Source: Clostridia bacterium UC5.1-1C12
Lineage (GTDB): Bacteria > Bacillota_I > Bacilli_A > Erysipelotrichales > Erysipelotrichaceae
DNA: 64,000 nt
Direction: 5' to 3'
NCBI GenBank assembly: GCA_001305055.1
Contig: BBZX01000007.1
Location: forward strand, 62,001-126,000
In this document: positions 11,081-20,065 of the stretch, one piece after another
How the letters are laid out: every line of letters begins with the position of its first letter
How positions within the stretch are numbered: position 1 is the first letter of the stretch
Program-made: the position numbers and the translations under genes
Notes under the pieces: generated by a model
What the model was told of the DNA's origin: nothing
What the model saw: the letters and a program-made list of their open reading frames with translations, nothing else
The model's database searches: none

Positions 11081-11107
11081 AAAAAGCAAAAAGAGGAAAG
11101 TTCCTCT
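11081..11107 (-). terminator. Terminator after the acylation operon
   Basis: AGAGGAA/TTCCTCT hairpin on the minus strand followed by TTTTTGCTTTTT, overlapping the last codon of the DHHW gene. Confidence 0.65.
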
Positions 11108-12224
11108 ATTTTAAGAAAGTAAAATTCACATCACTCATGAAATTCTTGCCGCTGTACAGAATCAATACCCGATCAATCTCATGCTCATCGATATATTCAG
11201 AAATCGGATATTTGTAATAGCGAAGATCAAGCAGATCAATTTCACTAAAAGCCTGAAGCAGATACGGGGTAAATATATTAGCATAAGAATCACGCAGAAT
11301 CAGTAATTTTTCATGCCGATCAGCCTTTGTTTTGATCTGTACCAGAGAATGATTGCCATTCAAATAATAAGTATATTTATCCTTAACTTTCAAATTATCT
11401 TCAAGATATACATTATTGTCAATCAATCCAGTATCGGGATAAGTTACGGTGATCGATTCATCATTAATCAATTTGATAATAACATCGGGTTTGATGCCAT
11501 AGGCACCTGACTGTGAAGCCAGTGTACCGAGAAAATCATCAGCCACTACCTCATACACATAGCTGTCGCTGATTGGCAAGCCAAGGGCCTCTGCATAGCA
11601 TTGATAAGCCAGACCTGCGCCTATGATTGAATAATGGTGATCGGTTCTAAAATATAAATCCTCCTCTGCATGCGCCAGGAAAGACTCATTCACATTGACA
11701 AAATTAATCCGTGAAGTTAATTTACTTTGAATATCATCAATCAATGCCAGCTGATCAATATCATCACTGATCCATGGCAGCTTCGCCTTTTGAATAGCGG
11801 CAGCTCCCGGTATCAGCATCATATCAATCTTTACCTGCTGATCCAACGCGTCGGCAAATTGATTTACATAACGAACATTCTTATCAACAAGAGCTGCATC
11901 AACAGCATCCAGTTTTTCGATCAGCGTATCATCCTTGCCGAAATAAACACCATTATTTTCAACCTTGCCAAGCAGACGCTCCATTGAAGTTTTTGCCGCA
12001 ACCCATTGATCACGGCCGGCAAATTGATCAGTGATAAAAGTTTCGTAATTACTTGTGAATTCATGATTCAGCAGTTTCTTCACTGAGAATTCCGGAAACT
12101 GAGCAAGAACACGATTTTCATTCGGTGAGAAAGAACGAATCGGACGCAGAATATTCATTATAAATAAACCACCCAGAATGAACGCAAACATACCAATAGT
12201 AATACGGTCAATCATTTTTTTCAT
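11106..12224 (-). CDS. DHHW family protein (AlgX/AlgJ-like, O-acyltransferase partner)
   Basis: Single-pass membrane protein (helix about residues 8-27) with an extracytoplasmic SGNH-like domain. It has FRTDHHYS, the DHH signature, and LRDSYANIFTPYL. DHHW proteins are encoded beside MBOAT acyltransferases and are thought to move acyl groups from the membrane enzyme to a cell-surface polymer, as AlgJ/AlgX do in alginate acetylation. The fourth signature position is Y rather than W. It lies 16 bp downstream of the MBOAT gene. The acceptor polymer is not identified here. Confidence 0.82.
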   Translation of the reverse strand: MKKMIDRITIGMFAFILGGLFIMNILRPIRSFSPNENRVLAQFPEFSVKKLLNHEFTSNYETFITDQFAGRDQWVAAKTSMERLLGKVENNGVYFGKDDTLIEKLDAVDAALVDKNVRYVNQFADALDQQVKIDMMLIPGAAAIQKAKLPWISDDIDQLALIDDIQSKLTSRINFVNVNESFLAHAEEDLYFRTDHHYSIIGAGLAYQCYAEALGLPISDSYVYEVVADDFLGTLASQSGAYGIKPDVIIKLINDESITVTYPDTGLIDNNVYLEDNLKVKDKYTYYLNGNHSLVQIKTKADRHEKLLILRDSYANIFTPYLLQAFSEIDLLDLRYYKYPISEYIDEHEIDRVLILYSGKNFMSDVNFTFLK

Positions 12225-12239
12225 AATTCTGTCTCCTTC

Positions 12240-13646
12240 CTAAAACCGAAAATATAAGAATGGGTTATAGCTCGCATCGACAATATAAGCTGTACTGGCA
12301 AGAAGCAGGAACAACAATACAAGCGGAACCAGCACATAACCAGGCTGATTCTCAATAAAACGATGATACAGCTTCTTTCCGAGCGGCAGTGATGCAAGCG
12401 TCAGGATTACCAGCATGACCGCATAATTAGCTAACAAATAAATCGATGAGCTATCAAAAAGACCGTTGCCATTAAGGGCAAACATAGCCCGCAGATAAGT
12501 GAATATCGAAGGACCGTCACTCAAAGCAAACAATACCCAAGAAATTAATACCAGAATCAACGTATATAAATGCGTGATAATTGCCGGACAAGAATCAAGC
12601 AGCCGCTTCAAAAAGAGTTTTTCGATGATCAGCAGTACCCCAAAGTAGCTGCCCCACCAAAGAAAATTCCAGCTTGCACCATGCCAAAAACCGGTCAGCA
12701 TCCAAACCACTGCAAGATTCAAGACCATTCTAAATGTCCCTTTACGGTTGCCGCCAAGCGGAATATAGACATATTCTTTAAACCATACGGATAATGAGAT
12801 ATGCCAGCGGCGCCAAAATTCAGTGATACTTTTAGAAATATAGGGATAATTAAAGTTTTCTAAGAAAGTAAAACCAAACATTTTACCAAGACCAATAGCC
12901 ATGTCACTATATCCTGAAAAATCAAAGTATATTTGGAAAGCAAAAGCGATAATTCCCAGCCAGGCAGCTAATACACTCATGCTTCCGAAATCCATTCTCT
13001 GTACAGTTTCCCATAATAATCCAATATTATTAGCCAGCAGCACTTTTTTAGCGAGGCCTAATATAAAACGCTGCACACCATATGCAAATTGATCTGCCGA
13101 ATATTCACGATGTTCCAATTGATCCGCCACATCATTATATCGAACGATTGGGCCGGCAATCAGCTGCGGGAATAAGGTAACATAGGTACCGAAATTGATA
13201 ATGTTCTTCTGGGCATCTGCCTGATGACGATAAATATCAATCGTATAAGACATTGTTTGAAAAGTATAAAACGAAATACCGATTGGCAATGCTAAACCTA
13301 ACGGATGCAGCACCTGTACATTGAACAGATTATTCAGACTGCCGACCAGGAAATCATAATACTTAAAAAAGCCAAGTAGTGAAAGATTCATTACTACCGA
13401 TATGATTACAAACCTTTTTGCCTTTTTACGATCGATGTCCCGATACTTAGCAACATAATAACCATTGACATAATCAATGCCAATCGATAAGAACATCAAT
13501 AGTATATAGACCGGTTCTCCCCAGCCATAGAATATCAAATTGACGATCAATAATAATAGATTACGATACTTTAAAGGTGTCAGCTGATAAATCAGCAGCA
13601 CTAAAGGCAAATATATATAAAGGAATAATACACTGCTGAAAATCAT
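12240..13646 (-). CDS. MBOAT family O-acyltransferase (AlgI/DltB-like)
   Basis: Polytopic membrane protein of 468 residues, usual length for AlgI-like enzymes. It has GISFYTFQTMSYTIDIYR, the conserved FPQLIAGPIVRY, FWRRWHISLS and the catalytic histidine in TGFWHGASWNF. It would transfer an acyl group (probably acetyl) across the membrane to an extracellular glycan. dltA/dltC-type D-alanine genes are absent, so D-alanylation is unlikely. It starts 15 bp after a DUF4358 lipoprotein gene and is followed by the DHHW gene in one operon. Confidence 0.9.
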   Translation of the reverse strand: MIFSSVLFLYIYLPLVLLIYQLTPLKYRNLLLLIVNLIFYGWGEPVYILLMFLSIGIDYVNGYYVAKYRDIDRKKAKRFVIISVVMNLSLLGFFKYYDFLVGSLNNLFNVQVLHPLGLALPIGISFYTFQTMSYTIDIYRHQADAQKNIINFGTYVTLFPQLIAGPIVRYNDVADQLEHREYSADQFAYGVQRFILGLAKKVLLANNIGLLWETVQRMDFGSMSVLAAWLGIIAFAFQIYFDFSGYSDMAIGLGKMFGFTFLENFNYPYISKSITEFWRRWHISLSVWFKEYVYIPLGGNRKGTFRMVLNLAVVWMLTGFWHGASWNFLWWGSYFGVLLIIEKLFLKRLLDSCPAIITHLYTLILVLISWVLFALSDGPSIFTYLRAMFALNGNGLFDSSSIYLLANYAVMLVILTLASLPLGKKLYHRFIENQPGYVLVPLVLLFLLLASTAYIVDASYNPFLYFRF

Positions 13647-13660
13647 ATTTTCCCAACTTT

Positions 13661-14347
13661 CTATTTTAAATTCGTTTCAACAATTGATGCCACTTCATCC
13701 ACATTTCTGGCAGCAATATACACAATTATATCACCGATTTCAATAATTTTTGAATTATTGAACATCTCTTGTTCCATTTCGTAGAAACTGCCTTCATTCT
13801 TGCCATAAGTATCACGCGCATTGATACCAGCTTTCACAGCTTCCATCTGATTAGCTTTTACTTTAAAGATAGCAGCTTCATCACCGCCCGGTGACATCAA
13901 ATTCTTTAACACTATAGCCGTCTCATAGTGATCCGTACCGATTCCGCCGTATAGATCAGCAATCTGCTGATTATCCATCATCATACTCATAGTAAAAAGA
14001 TCCGTTGCCTGAATGGCAGCCGCCAATGCGTCAAGATCAGCAGTTAAAGTTTCCTCAGGCTCATCTTTAGGTGCATCAGGCTCTGAAGGTGCGGGTGCTG
14101 CCGGTTCAGAAGGCTCGATTGGGTTCTCACTTCCCTGATCATTTTGATCCTTCTTTTCATCCTTTTCTTCTTCATCATTTATTTCTTTAATTTCTTCCTT
14201 TTTATCCTGTTTATCAGAAGTATTGTCATTATTAGTTGCAGGTTCTACAACCTTATTCTGCTCATCTTTTGGTTCCTCATTCTTAGGTGTACAGCCTGCT
14301 AATAAAATCAGCATACAGCATAAGAGTGTTTTTGTATTTTTCATCAT
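13661..14347 (-). CDS. DUF4358 lipoprotein with long acidic/proline linker
   Basis: Lipoprotein with signal peptide and lipobox LLAGC, then about 80 residues of low-complexity E/K/D/N and P/A/E linker, and a C-terminal DUF4358 domain (about 110 residues) with FKVKANQMEAVKAGINAR and KIIEIGDIIVYIAA. The function of DUF4358 is unknown. The ATG at 14347 is preferred over the one at 14362 because AAGGAG lies between them at good spacing. It heads the MBOAT-DHHW operon, so it may tether or regulate the acylation machinery at the cell wall. Confidence 0.78.
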   Translation of the reverse strand: MMKNTKTLLCCMLILLAGCTPKNEEPKDEQNKVVEPATNNDNTSDKQDKKEEIKEINDEEEKDEKKDQNDQGSENPIEPSEPAAPAPSEPDAPKDEPEETLTADLDALAAAIQATDLFTMSMMMDNQQIADLYGGIGTDHYETAIVLKNLMSPGGDEAAIFKVKANQMEAVKAGINARDTYGKNEGSFYEMEQEMFNNSKIIEIGDIIVYIAARNVDEVASIVETNLK

Positions 14348-14461
14348 CTCATTCTCCTTCATTTAATGCTATCCTATTAAATCATGATTCAATAGAAGAT
14401 GCCAGTAATTTTCCATAAGTTGCATAATTCAAAGGCAACCTGCATAAAGTTATAAAACACA

Positions 14462-14483
14462 AAAGAGCACCTAAGTGCTCTTA
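14462..14483 (-). terminator. Terminator overlapping stop of second DUF4358 gene
   Basis: AAGAGCAC/GTGCTCTT stem with CTAA loop, followed on the minus strand by TTTTGTGTTTT. It separates the second DUF4358 gene from the acylation operon. Confidence 0.75.
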
Positions 14484-15094
14484 TTGATTAATTCACTAAT
14501 TGCATCAATTAATGTCTGATTCTCATCCAACGCGCTGTAAATGATCCAATCATTGATTCTGATGATGGATGCTTGATTGACATTCAAAGCGGATGGATAC
14601 TGTGCCAGCAGAAATGCTTGACGATGAATTACTTTTTGATATACCTGATCGCTCATTCCCGCTCTGGCTTTAAACACTGCTGCTTCATAAATACCCTGTT
14701 CTTCAATTCGATTGCCGCCAATAAATTCTTCCACCAAAAGCTCATTCACGCCATAAATTTCATAAATTGATAGAGGCGTAAAATAATTCAATTCATAAAG
14801 TGCCGCGGCGCCTTTAAAGCAAGCCACAATATCCAGAAAAGAAACTTCTTTATTTATAGGCGCCTCTTCTTCCGGTTCAATTGGCAGTATAGGTCTTACA
14901 ACCTGCTGAATAATAATTGGCGGTACAACCTCATTATTTTCCTTTATTTCTTCATTGTTTTCTTGATTTACTCCATCATCCGAGGGTGCCACTTCCTCTT
15001 TGACACCCTCCGGATTAACTGTAAAATGATAATGATTTACATTCACATTTACACAGCCGGTTAAAAATAAAAGCAATATACATATAAATTTCAT
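14471..15094 (-). CDS. DUF4358-type lipoprotein, second copy
   Basis: Short signal peptide with lipobox FLTGC, an acidic Asn/Glu-rich linker (residues 30-90) and a C-terminal DUF4358-like domain with EAAVFKARAGMSDQVYQKVIHRQAF and ASIIRINDWIIYSAL. It matches the C-terminal architecture of the first copy with low identity, so the two are old paralogues or a diversified family. It is a separate transcription unit because a terminator overlaps its stop codon. Start ATG at 15094 follows GGTGAGG. Confidence 0.72.
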   Translation of the reverse strand: MKFICILLLFLTGCVNVNVNHYHFTVNPEGVKEEVAPSDDGVNQENNEEIKENNEVVPPIIIQQVVRPILPIEPEEEAPINKEVSFLDIVACFKGAAALYELNYFTPLSIYEIYGVNELLVEEFIGGNRIEEQGIYEAAVFKARAGMSDQVYQKVIHRQAFLLAQYPSALNVNQASIIRINDWIIYSALDENQTLIDAISELINKST

Positions 15095-15427
15095 TTCCTC
15101 ACCCTTGGTTATTAAATCATATTTTATACAAAATTGTTAGCGGAAATAAATGGGACTTAAAAATCTGAAGTTAAATTTTAGACCAGACTTTTATTTTCAT
15201 CTATTATTCAGTTATTCAGTGCAGCTGATGTTTCACTATATAACGAATCTTATCGATGTACAGACTTGATATTTTTACGGTATGTCAAGTAATTTGTTTT
15301 TTCATTCCAAAGTCCTGCCGATACAGCTTCTGTTACAGCATCCTTGGTTTTTGCGCATAATAAAAATCCCAATCAATGTAATGAAACAAAATAATCTCAT
15401 ACATCCATTGGGATTTTATATTTACGA
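15095..15427. other. Intergenic region with large hairpin and coding remnant
   Basis: Contains the terminator at 15362-15419. On the minus strand it also has an open stretch of about 35 codons ending at 15250 (residues include EAVSAGLWNEKTNYLTYR). That stretch looks protein-like but has no start codon or ribosome site, so it is probably the eroded tail of a lost gene. The promoter of the second DUF4358 gene should lie at 15100-15200; no consensus stands out. Confidence 0.35.
15362..15419 (-). terminator. Terminator downstream of third DUF4358 gene
   Basis: AAATCCCAAT...ATGTA and its near-complement (TACAT...ATTGGGATTT) form a long imperfect stem. On the minus strand it is followed by TTTTTATTAT, just after the DUF4358 stop at 15428. 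Confidence 0.65.
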
Positions 15428-15904
15428 TTAAAAGTTAGCTTTAATCAATTCTAATATTTTCTCTGCATCCTGACCGACAATAAAGAAATAGTAATTGCCA
15501 TTTTCATATGTCACACTGTTCTTTACGAGTTCATATTGATCCGGTAAATATTGACTCCACAATTCCTTTAAATTCTCCAAACGTTTTTCTACACCTTTTT
15601 TTACTGTATCAAGCTTGCCTTCCTTTGCTTCAAACATGGCTATCTCATTTGCCTGGACATTGATCAAAGCCATACGGACATCATAGCTTTCTAAGTCCTT
15701 AATATCTAAACCATATAAATCCATTAAGGCCGTAGCATCAAGATTCTCGCTCATCATACCCATTTCGATTTCGCCATTTTCGACCTTTTCATAGACTGAT
15801 TCTGATACCTTGCTCAAATCAACCTCGGCTGTTGATAGTTGTGATGTACAGCCTGCCACTGCCATTAATAATGATGCGGCGCACAATAATTTTCTTAATT
15901 TCAT
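15428..15904 (-). CDS. DUF4358 lipoprotein, third copy
   Basis: Lipoprotein of 158 residues with lipobox AVAGC and almost no linker: the DUF4358 domain starts right after the acylated cysteine. Conserved parts are MDLYGLDIKDLESYDVRMALINVQANEIAMFEAKEGK and YYFFIVGQDAEKIL. It is the compact version of the two neighbouring lipoproteins and has its own promoter and terminator. Start ATG at 15904 follows TAGGAGG. Function unknown; association with envelope acylation is by context. Confidence 0.78.
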   Translation of the reverse strand: MKLRKLLCAASLLMAVAGCTSQLSTAEVDLSKVSESVYEKVENGEIEMGMMSENLDATALMDLYGLDIKDLESYDVRMALINVQANEIAMFEAKEGKLDTVKKGVEKRLENLKELWSQYLPDQYELVKNSVTYENGNYYFFIVGQDAEKILELIKANF

Positions 15905-15992
15905 GTTAACCCTCCTAATACAACTATATTATGCAGCAAATTCGAAAAAAGCAGAATCAATGATGACTTGCCGCTTTTTTATAATAAGTTGC

Positions 15993-16382
15993 TTAATCGT
16001 TGCTTGCCCATTCAGGCACTTCATCGCCGCGATGCAATAAAATTGATTTCTGGAATTCAGTTTGATTTAGAAAAACCAAAATTTCATGTTCTTCCTCTTC
16101 ACTGCATCCCACCAGCAATTTAACGTCACAATCCTTCTTTAGGATATCAGCACTCACTACAATACCTTGTACCAAATTGCTCTTTTCACTGCCCTTAAAG
16201 ACATCGACCGGAGCCTGATCTGTACCTGTTGTATCAACTAAATAACCATAATCAACAGGATAGACAAGATTAGAATATTTATAATGACAAGTATTCTTTG
16301 CACGATCGATAATCAGTTTACTTGACAGATACAAAGTATCGAGTTTCTGCCAGAAAAAAGCGTTGTTTTCATAAGCGTTCAT
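15993..16382 (-). CDS. Inorganic pyrophosphatase-like protein (short)
   Basis: 129 residues. It resembles family I soluble pyrophosphatases: YPVDYGYLVDTTGTDQAPVDVF corresponds to the active-site segment YPxxYGYI...DGDPxDV. One canonical acidic metal ligand of DGDP appears replaced by Q or A, so activity is uncertain. The protein is shorter than the usual 170 or more residues but matches a compact Firmicute subgroup. It is 13 bp downstream of the 2-hydroxyacid oxidase gene and probably co-transcribed with it. Confidence 0.72.
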   Translation of the reverse strand: MNAYENNAFFWQKLDTLYLSSKLIIDRAKNTCHYKYSNLVYPVDYGYLVDTTGTDQAPVDVFKGSEKSNLVQGIVVSADILKKDCDVKLLVGCSEEEEHEILVFLNQTEFQKSILLHRGDEVPEWASND

Positions 16383-16395
16383 TTCATCTTCTCCT

Positions 16396-17419
16396 TTATC
16401 TAAAATTCACTGTGACACAATCGCGGGTAATATCACGAATGGTCTTGCAGCCAGCCATTGCCATGGCCTCTTTTAATTCTAACTGAATCTTTTCAATATA
16501 AAGCTTTACGCCCTCATGGCCATCACCGATGACAGCATGTGAGAATGGACGGCCGATCAATACACCATCTGCCCCTAAAGCCAATGCTTTAAAGACATCA
16601 TTGCCGCTTCTAAAACCACCATCCACAAAAACCTTCATTCTGCCGTCAACTGCTTTTACAATTGCTTCAAGCACTTCAATGCCGGCCAGACATTCATCTA
16701 AAACACGGCCGCCATGGTTTGATACAACAATGCCGGAAGCATTTGCTTCTAAAGCTTTCATTGCCCCATCAACACTTAATATGCCTTTAACGATAAATGG
16801 TGACTGGCAACAGGCAGATATCTGCTTCAAATCCTCTGTACTCTTATATTCAACCGGTGTTGTAGAATTTCTAAGCCCGGTAAGTCCTGATGCGTCTATA
16901 TCACTGCAGACAGCTAATACTCCCGCATCATTGGCTTCTTCGATCCGCCACTTCATATTCTGCATATCCCAAGGTTTAACCGTTGGCACACCCAGACCTT
17001 TTTTCGTTTTTAAATAAGCTACCGGATCAGAGAACATCGAAGGGTTCATGCCGTCGCCGGTAAAAGCGAGCGTACCGCCAGCCAAACAACCCTCTACTAG
17101 TTCTCTGGCATAGTCAGCCTCACTGATTTCAGCACCATAATTTACCTTAATGCCGCCGATCGCGCCGCATACACCGGTAATGAAACAGGTGTACCAAAAA
17201 ATCTGAAGCTGTCGAAATTTCATCATTGCCTGCGATCGTATCAAGACGAATGCAGATCTCACGCAGCTTATTGTAATTGCGCATAAATGAACTTCCGCTT
17301 CCCTTGCCGCCGCATCCCGGTGTTTCTCCCGCACACACAATACCGTTGCAATTTTTACAGGCTCTGCACAAACTCATTTTGCCCTTTGCGCTTGCCATCA
17401 CTTCATTCCATGATTCCAT
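16396..17419 (-). CDS. FMN-dependent alpha-hydroxy-acid oxidoreductase (frameshifted twice)
   Basis: TIM-barrel FMN enzyme of the L-lactate/glycolate oxidase family. Catalytic His and Arg are in VSNHGGRVLD, the FMN phosphate loop is DGGFRSGNDVFKALALGADGVLIGRPF, and FVKGI-like lysine context is SPFIVKGIL. An N-terminal extension holds five cysteines (C-x2-C-x2-C...C...C) followed by GGKGSG, typical of an uncharacterised Firmicute subgroup. Two breaks occur: TTTTTT near 17193 and GCGCG near 17162. Adding a T and a C gives FFGTPVSLPVYAAPIGGIK. The natural substrate is unknown; lactate is plausible given the LDH nearby. Confidence 0.82.
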
Positions 17420-17443
17420 TCTTTCACTCCACTTCCAATAACT

Positions 17444-17472
17444 ATTATACGTTTAATGAAACATTTTTTCAA
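17444..17472 (-). promoter_or_regulatory. Promoter of 2-hydroxyacid oxidase gene
   Basis: TTGAAA (17467-17472) and TATAAT (17444-17449) on the minus strand with a 17-nt spacer, about 25 bp before the start codon. Confidence 0.75.
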
Positions 17473-17524
17473 GCTTTTTCATATTTTTTCAGGTTTTTCT
17501 TGTTAATGATTTGGCGAACGAAAT

Positions 17525-17566
17525 AAAAAGAAACAATTCAGCAAACACTTGCCGGTTGTTTCTTTC
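17525..17566 (-). terminator. Terminator after thioredoxin-like lipoprotein gene
   Basis: GAAACAA...TTGTTTC with an inner GGCAA/TTTGCT pairing, followed by TTTTTATTT on the minus strand. Confidence 0.65.
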
Positions 17567-17573
17567 TTCAACA

Positions 17574-18050
17574 CTAACCTTTTACTTCATCAAGGCGATA
17601 CTTCTGAACATAATTATCAAATCGGTCTTCACTCATTTCACCGATCCAGATATCCTTAATCTCACCTTTTTCAATAAAATAGAATGTCGGTGTATAAGGC
17701 GCTTCCGCATCCATGTCCTCAGTCAGAAATTCTGATGGATTCGGATGTTCTTTAATAAAAGCGAATACCGGATCCATACTGTCCTGTTTATCAAACACAA
17801 CATCAAAGACTTCAATTCCGTGATCAACTATATAACCAGCCAGCACATCTTCCTTAAACTTCTTGCAGTGTGAACAATTGGTTTGTGAGAATATCATCAT
17901 AAATGTATCACCGTTAGCTATTTTCTCTTCCATTTCCGGAAGCTGAACAGCCTTTAATGATCCTGATTCAGTTGAACGTTCATAATTATTGCTGCACGCA
18001 GATGTAAGCAGTACAAAGAGACAGCTTATACTGATAAAGAATTTTTTCAT
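17574..18050 (-). CDS. Thioredoxin-like lipoprotein (CSHC motif)
   Basis: Secreted, lipid-anchored thioredoxin-fold protein. It has a signal peptide with lipobox LTSAC, the redox motif CSHCKKF after FSQTN, and a cis-Pro loop YTPTFYFIEKGE. It probably performs disulfide exchange or reduction outside the membrane. The ATG at 18050 is chosen because GGAGG precedes it by 5 nt; the ATG at 18062 overlaps that ribosome site. It lies 33 bp after glycerate kinase on the same strand. Confidence 0.8.
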   Translation of the reverse strand: MKKFFISISCLFVLLTSACSNNYERSTESGSLKAVQLPEMEEKIANGDTFMMIFSQTNCSHCKKFKEDVLAGYIVDHGIEVFDVVFDKQDSMDPVFAFIKEHPNPSEFLTEDMDAEAPYTPTFYFIEKGEIKDIWIGEMSEDRFDNYVQKYRLDEVKG

Positions 18051-18083
18051 AAGTTCCTCCATTAATACTCAGTTAGTATATCA

Positions 18084-19217
18084 TCATTTATTGAAATGAG
18101 CAATTGTATTCACCAGGGCATAACTGGCAGCTACCAGTTTATCCGGTGCATTCTCCAATGCCTGCTGGAAGGTCATGGCACGATCAGCAATCGAAAAGAT
18201 GCCTAAAAAACCACATTCATACAATTCATGCACACCCAGACCTATAGCGCCGCTGAGTACCACCACCGGTTTATCATAGCGCTTGGCTATATTCAGTATA
18301 CCCATTGGAACTTTTCCGAAACGTGTCTGACGGTCAGTCTGCCCCTCACCGGTTATTACCAAATCGCAGTCAGCGATTTTTTCTTCAATATCACAATATT
18401 GACAAATCAAATCGATGCCCGGCATCATCTGCGCATTCAGCAAACCGATAAACGCCGCGCCAATGCCGCCAGCCGCACCGCCGCCGGCATAGCTGTCTAA
18501 ATCAAGACCGCTCGCCTCAAGCATCCGATCACAGTAATTCTGCATTCCTTTTTCCAGCCGCTTGATCTGATTGGGGAACAATCCCTTCTGCTTGCCAAAC
18601 ACATGCGTAGCTCCCTGCATCCCCAATAGATGATTTGCTACATCACAGGCCGCAATAAGCTCTACATCTTTAAACCGCTGGAGATGATCCAGATTAACTT
18701 TTGCTATTTTTTCTAAAGAAACCGCCTGAGCATTCAGCAGGTTGCCATTCACATCATAAAAACGAGCACCCAGCGCCTGAAGCATTCCCATACCTCCGTC
18801 ATTCGTACAGCTGCCGCCTAACCCCAAAATAATGCGGTGAGCACCTCTTTGCAGGGCATTAAGCAACGCCGTACCGACACCATAACTGCTGGCAATCATC
18901 GGCATCCGCTTTTCACGAGGCGTCATCGTCAAACCGATAATGCTTGCTACCTCGATCATTGCTGTCTTACCATGATCACAGAGACAATACTTGATTTTAC
19001 GCTTTTTAAAATAAGCATCAAAGACCGTTGTTTCTACAAGCAGGCCATTCGTTATTCTGGCAAACGCATCCACTGTGCCCTCGCCGCCGTCACCAATGGC
19101 ATACTTATTCACAACCATTGTCTCATCAACCATAGAAATACCTTTTTCTATGTACTGAGCAACTTCATATGAGCTTAAACAACCTTTATAAGAATCACAG
19201 GCAATGACAATTTTCAT
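18084..19217 (-). CDS. glxK: Glycerate kinase
   Basis: 377 residues, full length for the GarK/GlxK family, which phosphorylates glycerate to 2- or 3-phosphoglycerate. Conserved parts include the start MKIVIACDSYKG, GDGGEGTVDAF, GLGGSCTNDGGMGMLQALG, GGGAAGGIGAAF and ITGEGQTDRQT. It would feed glycerate into lower glycolysis. Start ATG at 19217. It is followed by the thioredoxin-like lipoprotein and preceded, after about 60 bp, by a membrane protein gene. Confidence 0.92.
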   Translation of the reverse strand: MKIVIACDSYKGCLSSYEVAQYIEKGISMVDETMVVNKYAIGDGGEGTVDAFARITNGLLVETTVFDAYFKKRKIKYCLCDHGKTAMIEVASIIGLTMTPREKRMPMIASSYGVGTALLNALQRGAHRIILGLGGSCTNDGGMGMLQALGARFYDVNGNLLNAQAVSLEKIAKVNLDHLQRFKDVELIAACDVANHLLGMQGATHVFGKQKGLFPNQIKRLEKGMQNYCDRMLEASGLDLDSYAGGGAAGGIGAAFIGLLNAQMMPGIDLICQYCDIEEKIADCDLVITGEGQTDRQTRFGKVPMGILNIAKRYDKPVVVLSGAIGLGVHELYECGFLGIFSIADRAMTFQQALENAPDKLVAASYALVNTIAHFNK

Positions 19218-19277
19218 TTCATCACATCCTGACTATATAGTTTATTTTACCATCAGTTGTTTGGCACTGCCAGTATT

Positions 19278-20021
19278 TTATTGATTTTCGACAAGATCTT
19301 TTACAAGATGCAGTCCATAAAAGAAAAGCCAAGCAAATATCACACCGTAAAGCAGCGTAAATAACAGCCAGCTGAATGGTTCTGCATTCAGAGCTGCCCA
19401 AGGATTGCTGCAAGTTAAAATCTCACTGACGTAAACCAAAGGCTGAAAACTCATCGATGTCTGAAACAGTGAATTGCTTAATGCCATATATAAACCCTCA
19501 AGCAGCGCTATGACAAAGACAAGCCCTAAACAGGCTCGAATATGTTTGACTAAAAGACGGACTGAATGCCACACTATCCTGAATGGGTTATGAGCATCAA
19601 TAAACTGAAACATGCATAACAGTGAATATGGAATATAGAGAAGGATAAACAGCATGATCAAAAGACTCAGCAAAATTGATCCCTTCCCCAGCAGCATGAC
19701 AAAACCATAATAGCTTAACAGCGATGAACAGCTATAAAAAAGCAGAGAAAACAACAGGCTGTAAAGGATTGTCTGAATCATTTCCTGCATCTTTAATGTC
19801 CGATCCACCCTTAAAGCCGAAACATATAAAGAAAGCATCATAAAGTAAAAGCAATAGCCCAGATAACCGCCAAAAAGCAATATCCAAAGCTCACTGCTGT
19901 CTCTGCTCAGCATACCGGTCAACTGAATTAAAATACCGGAAAGCACATTAACACAAAGCAATGCGAAAAGCAAAATGATTTTTTTATCTGATACATGAAA
20001 TCGCTGATCTAATTCGTTCAT
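19278..20021 (-). CDS. Polytopic membrane protein of unknown function
   Basis: About 248 residues with six hydrophobic helices (for example ILLFALLCVNVLSGILIQL and LLSLLIMLFILLYIPYSLL). It resembles DUF975-type or YesL-like Firmicute membrane proteins in layout, including the FRIVWHSVRLL amphipathic segment, but no family is certain. Start ATG at 20021 follows AAGGGAG, preferred to the upstream ATG at 20051. It is 44 bp after the PH-like membrane gene and probably co-transcribed. Confidence 0.6.
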   Translation of the reverse strand: MNELDQRFHVSDKKIILLFALLCVNVLSGILIQLTGMLSRDSSELWILLFGGYLGYCFYFMMLSLYVSALRVDRTLKMQEMIQTILYSLLFSLLFYSCSSLLSYYGFVMLLGKGSILLSLLIMLFILLYIPYSLLCMFQFIDAHNPFRIVWHSVRLLVKHIRACLGLVFVIALLEGLYMALSNSLFQTSMSFQPLVYVSEILTCSNPWAALNAEPFSWLLFTLLYGVIFAWLFFYGLHLVKDLVENQ

Positions 20022-20065
20022 TCTATCTCCCTTCTTTAAAGAAAAAAGCAATGCTTTGATTGCTT

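Noticed and set aside
15993..16382. Degenerate, certainly inactive pyrophosphatase
   Set aside because: A residue change alone does not prove loss of activity in this compact subgroup.
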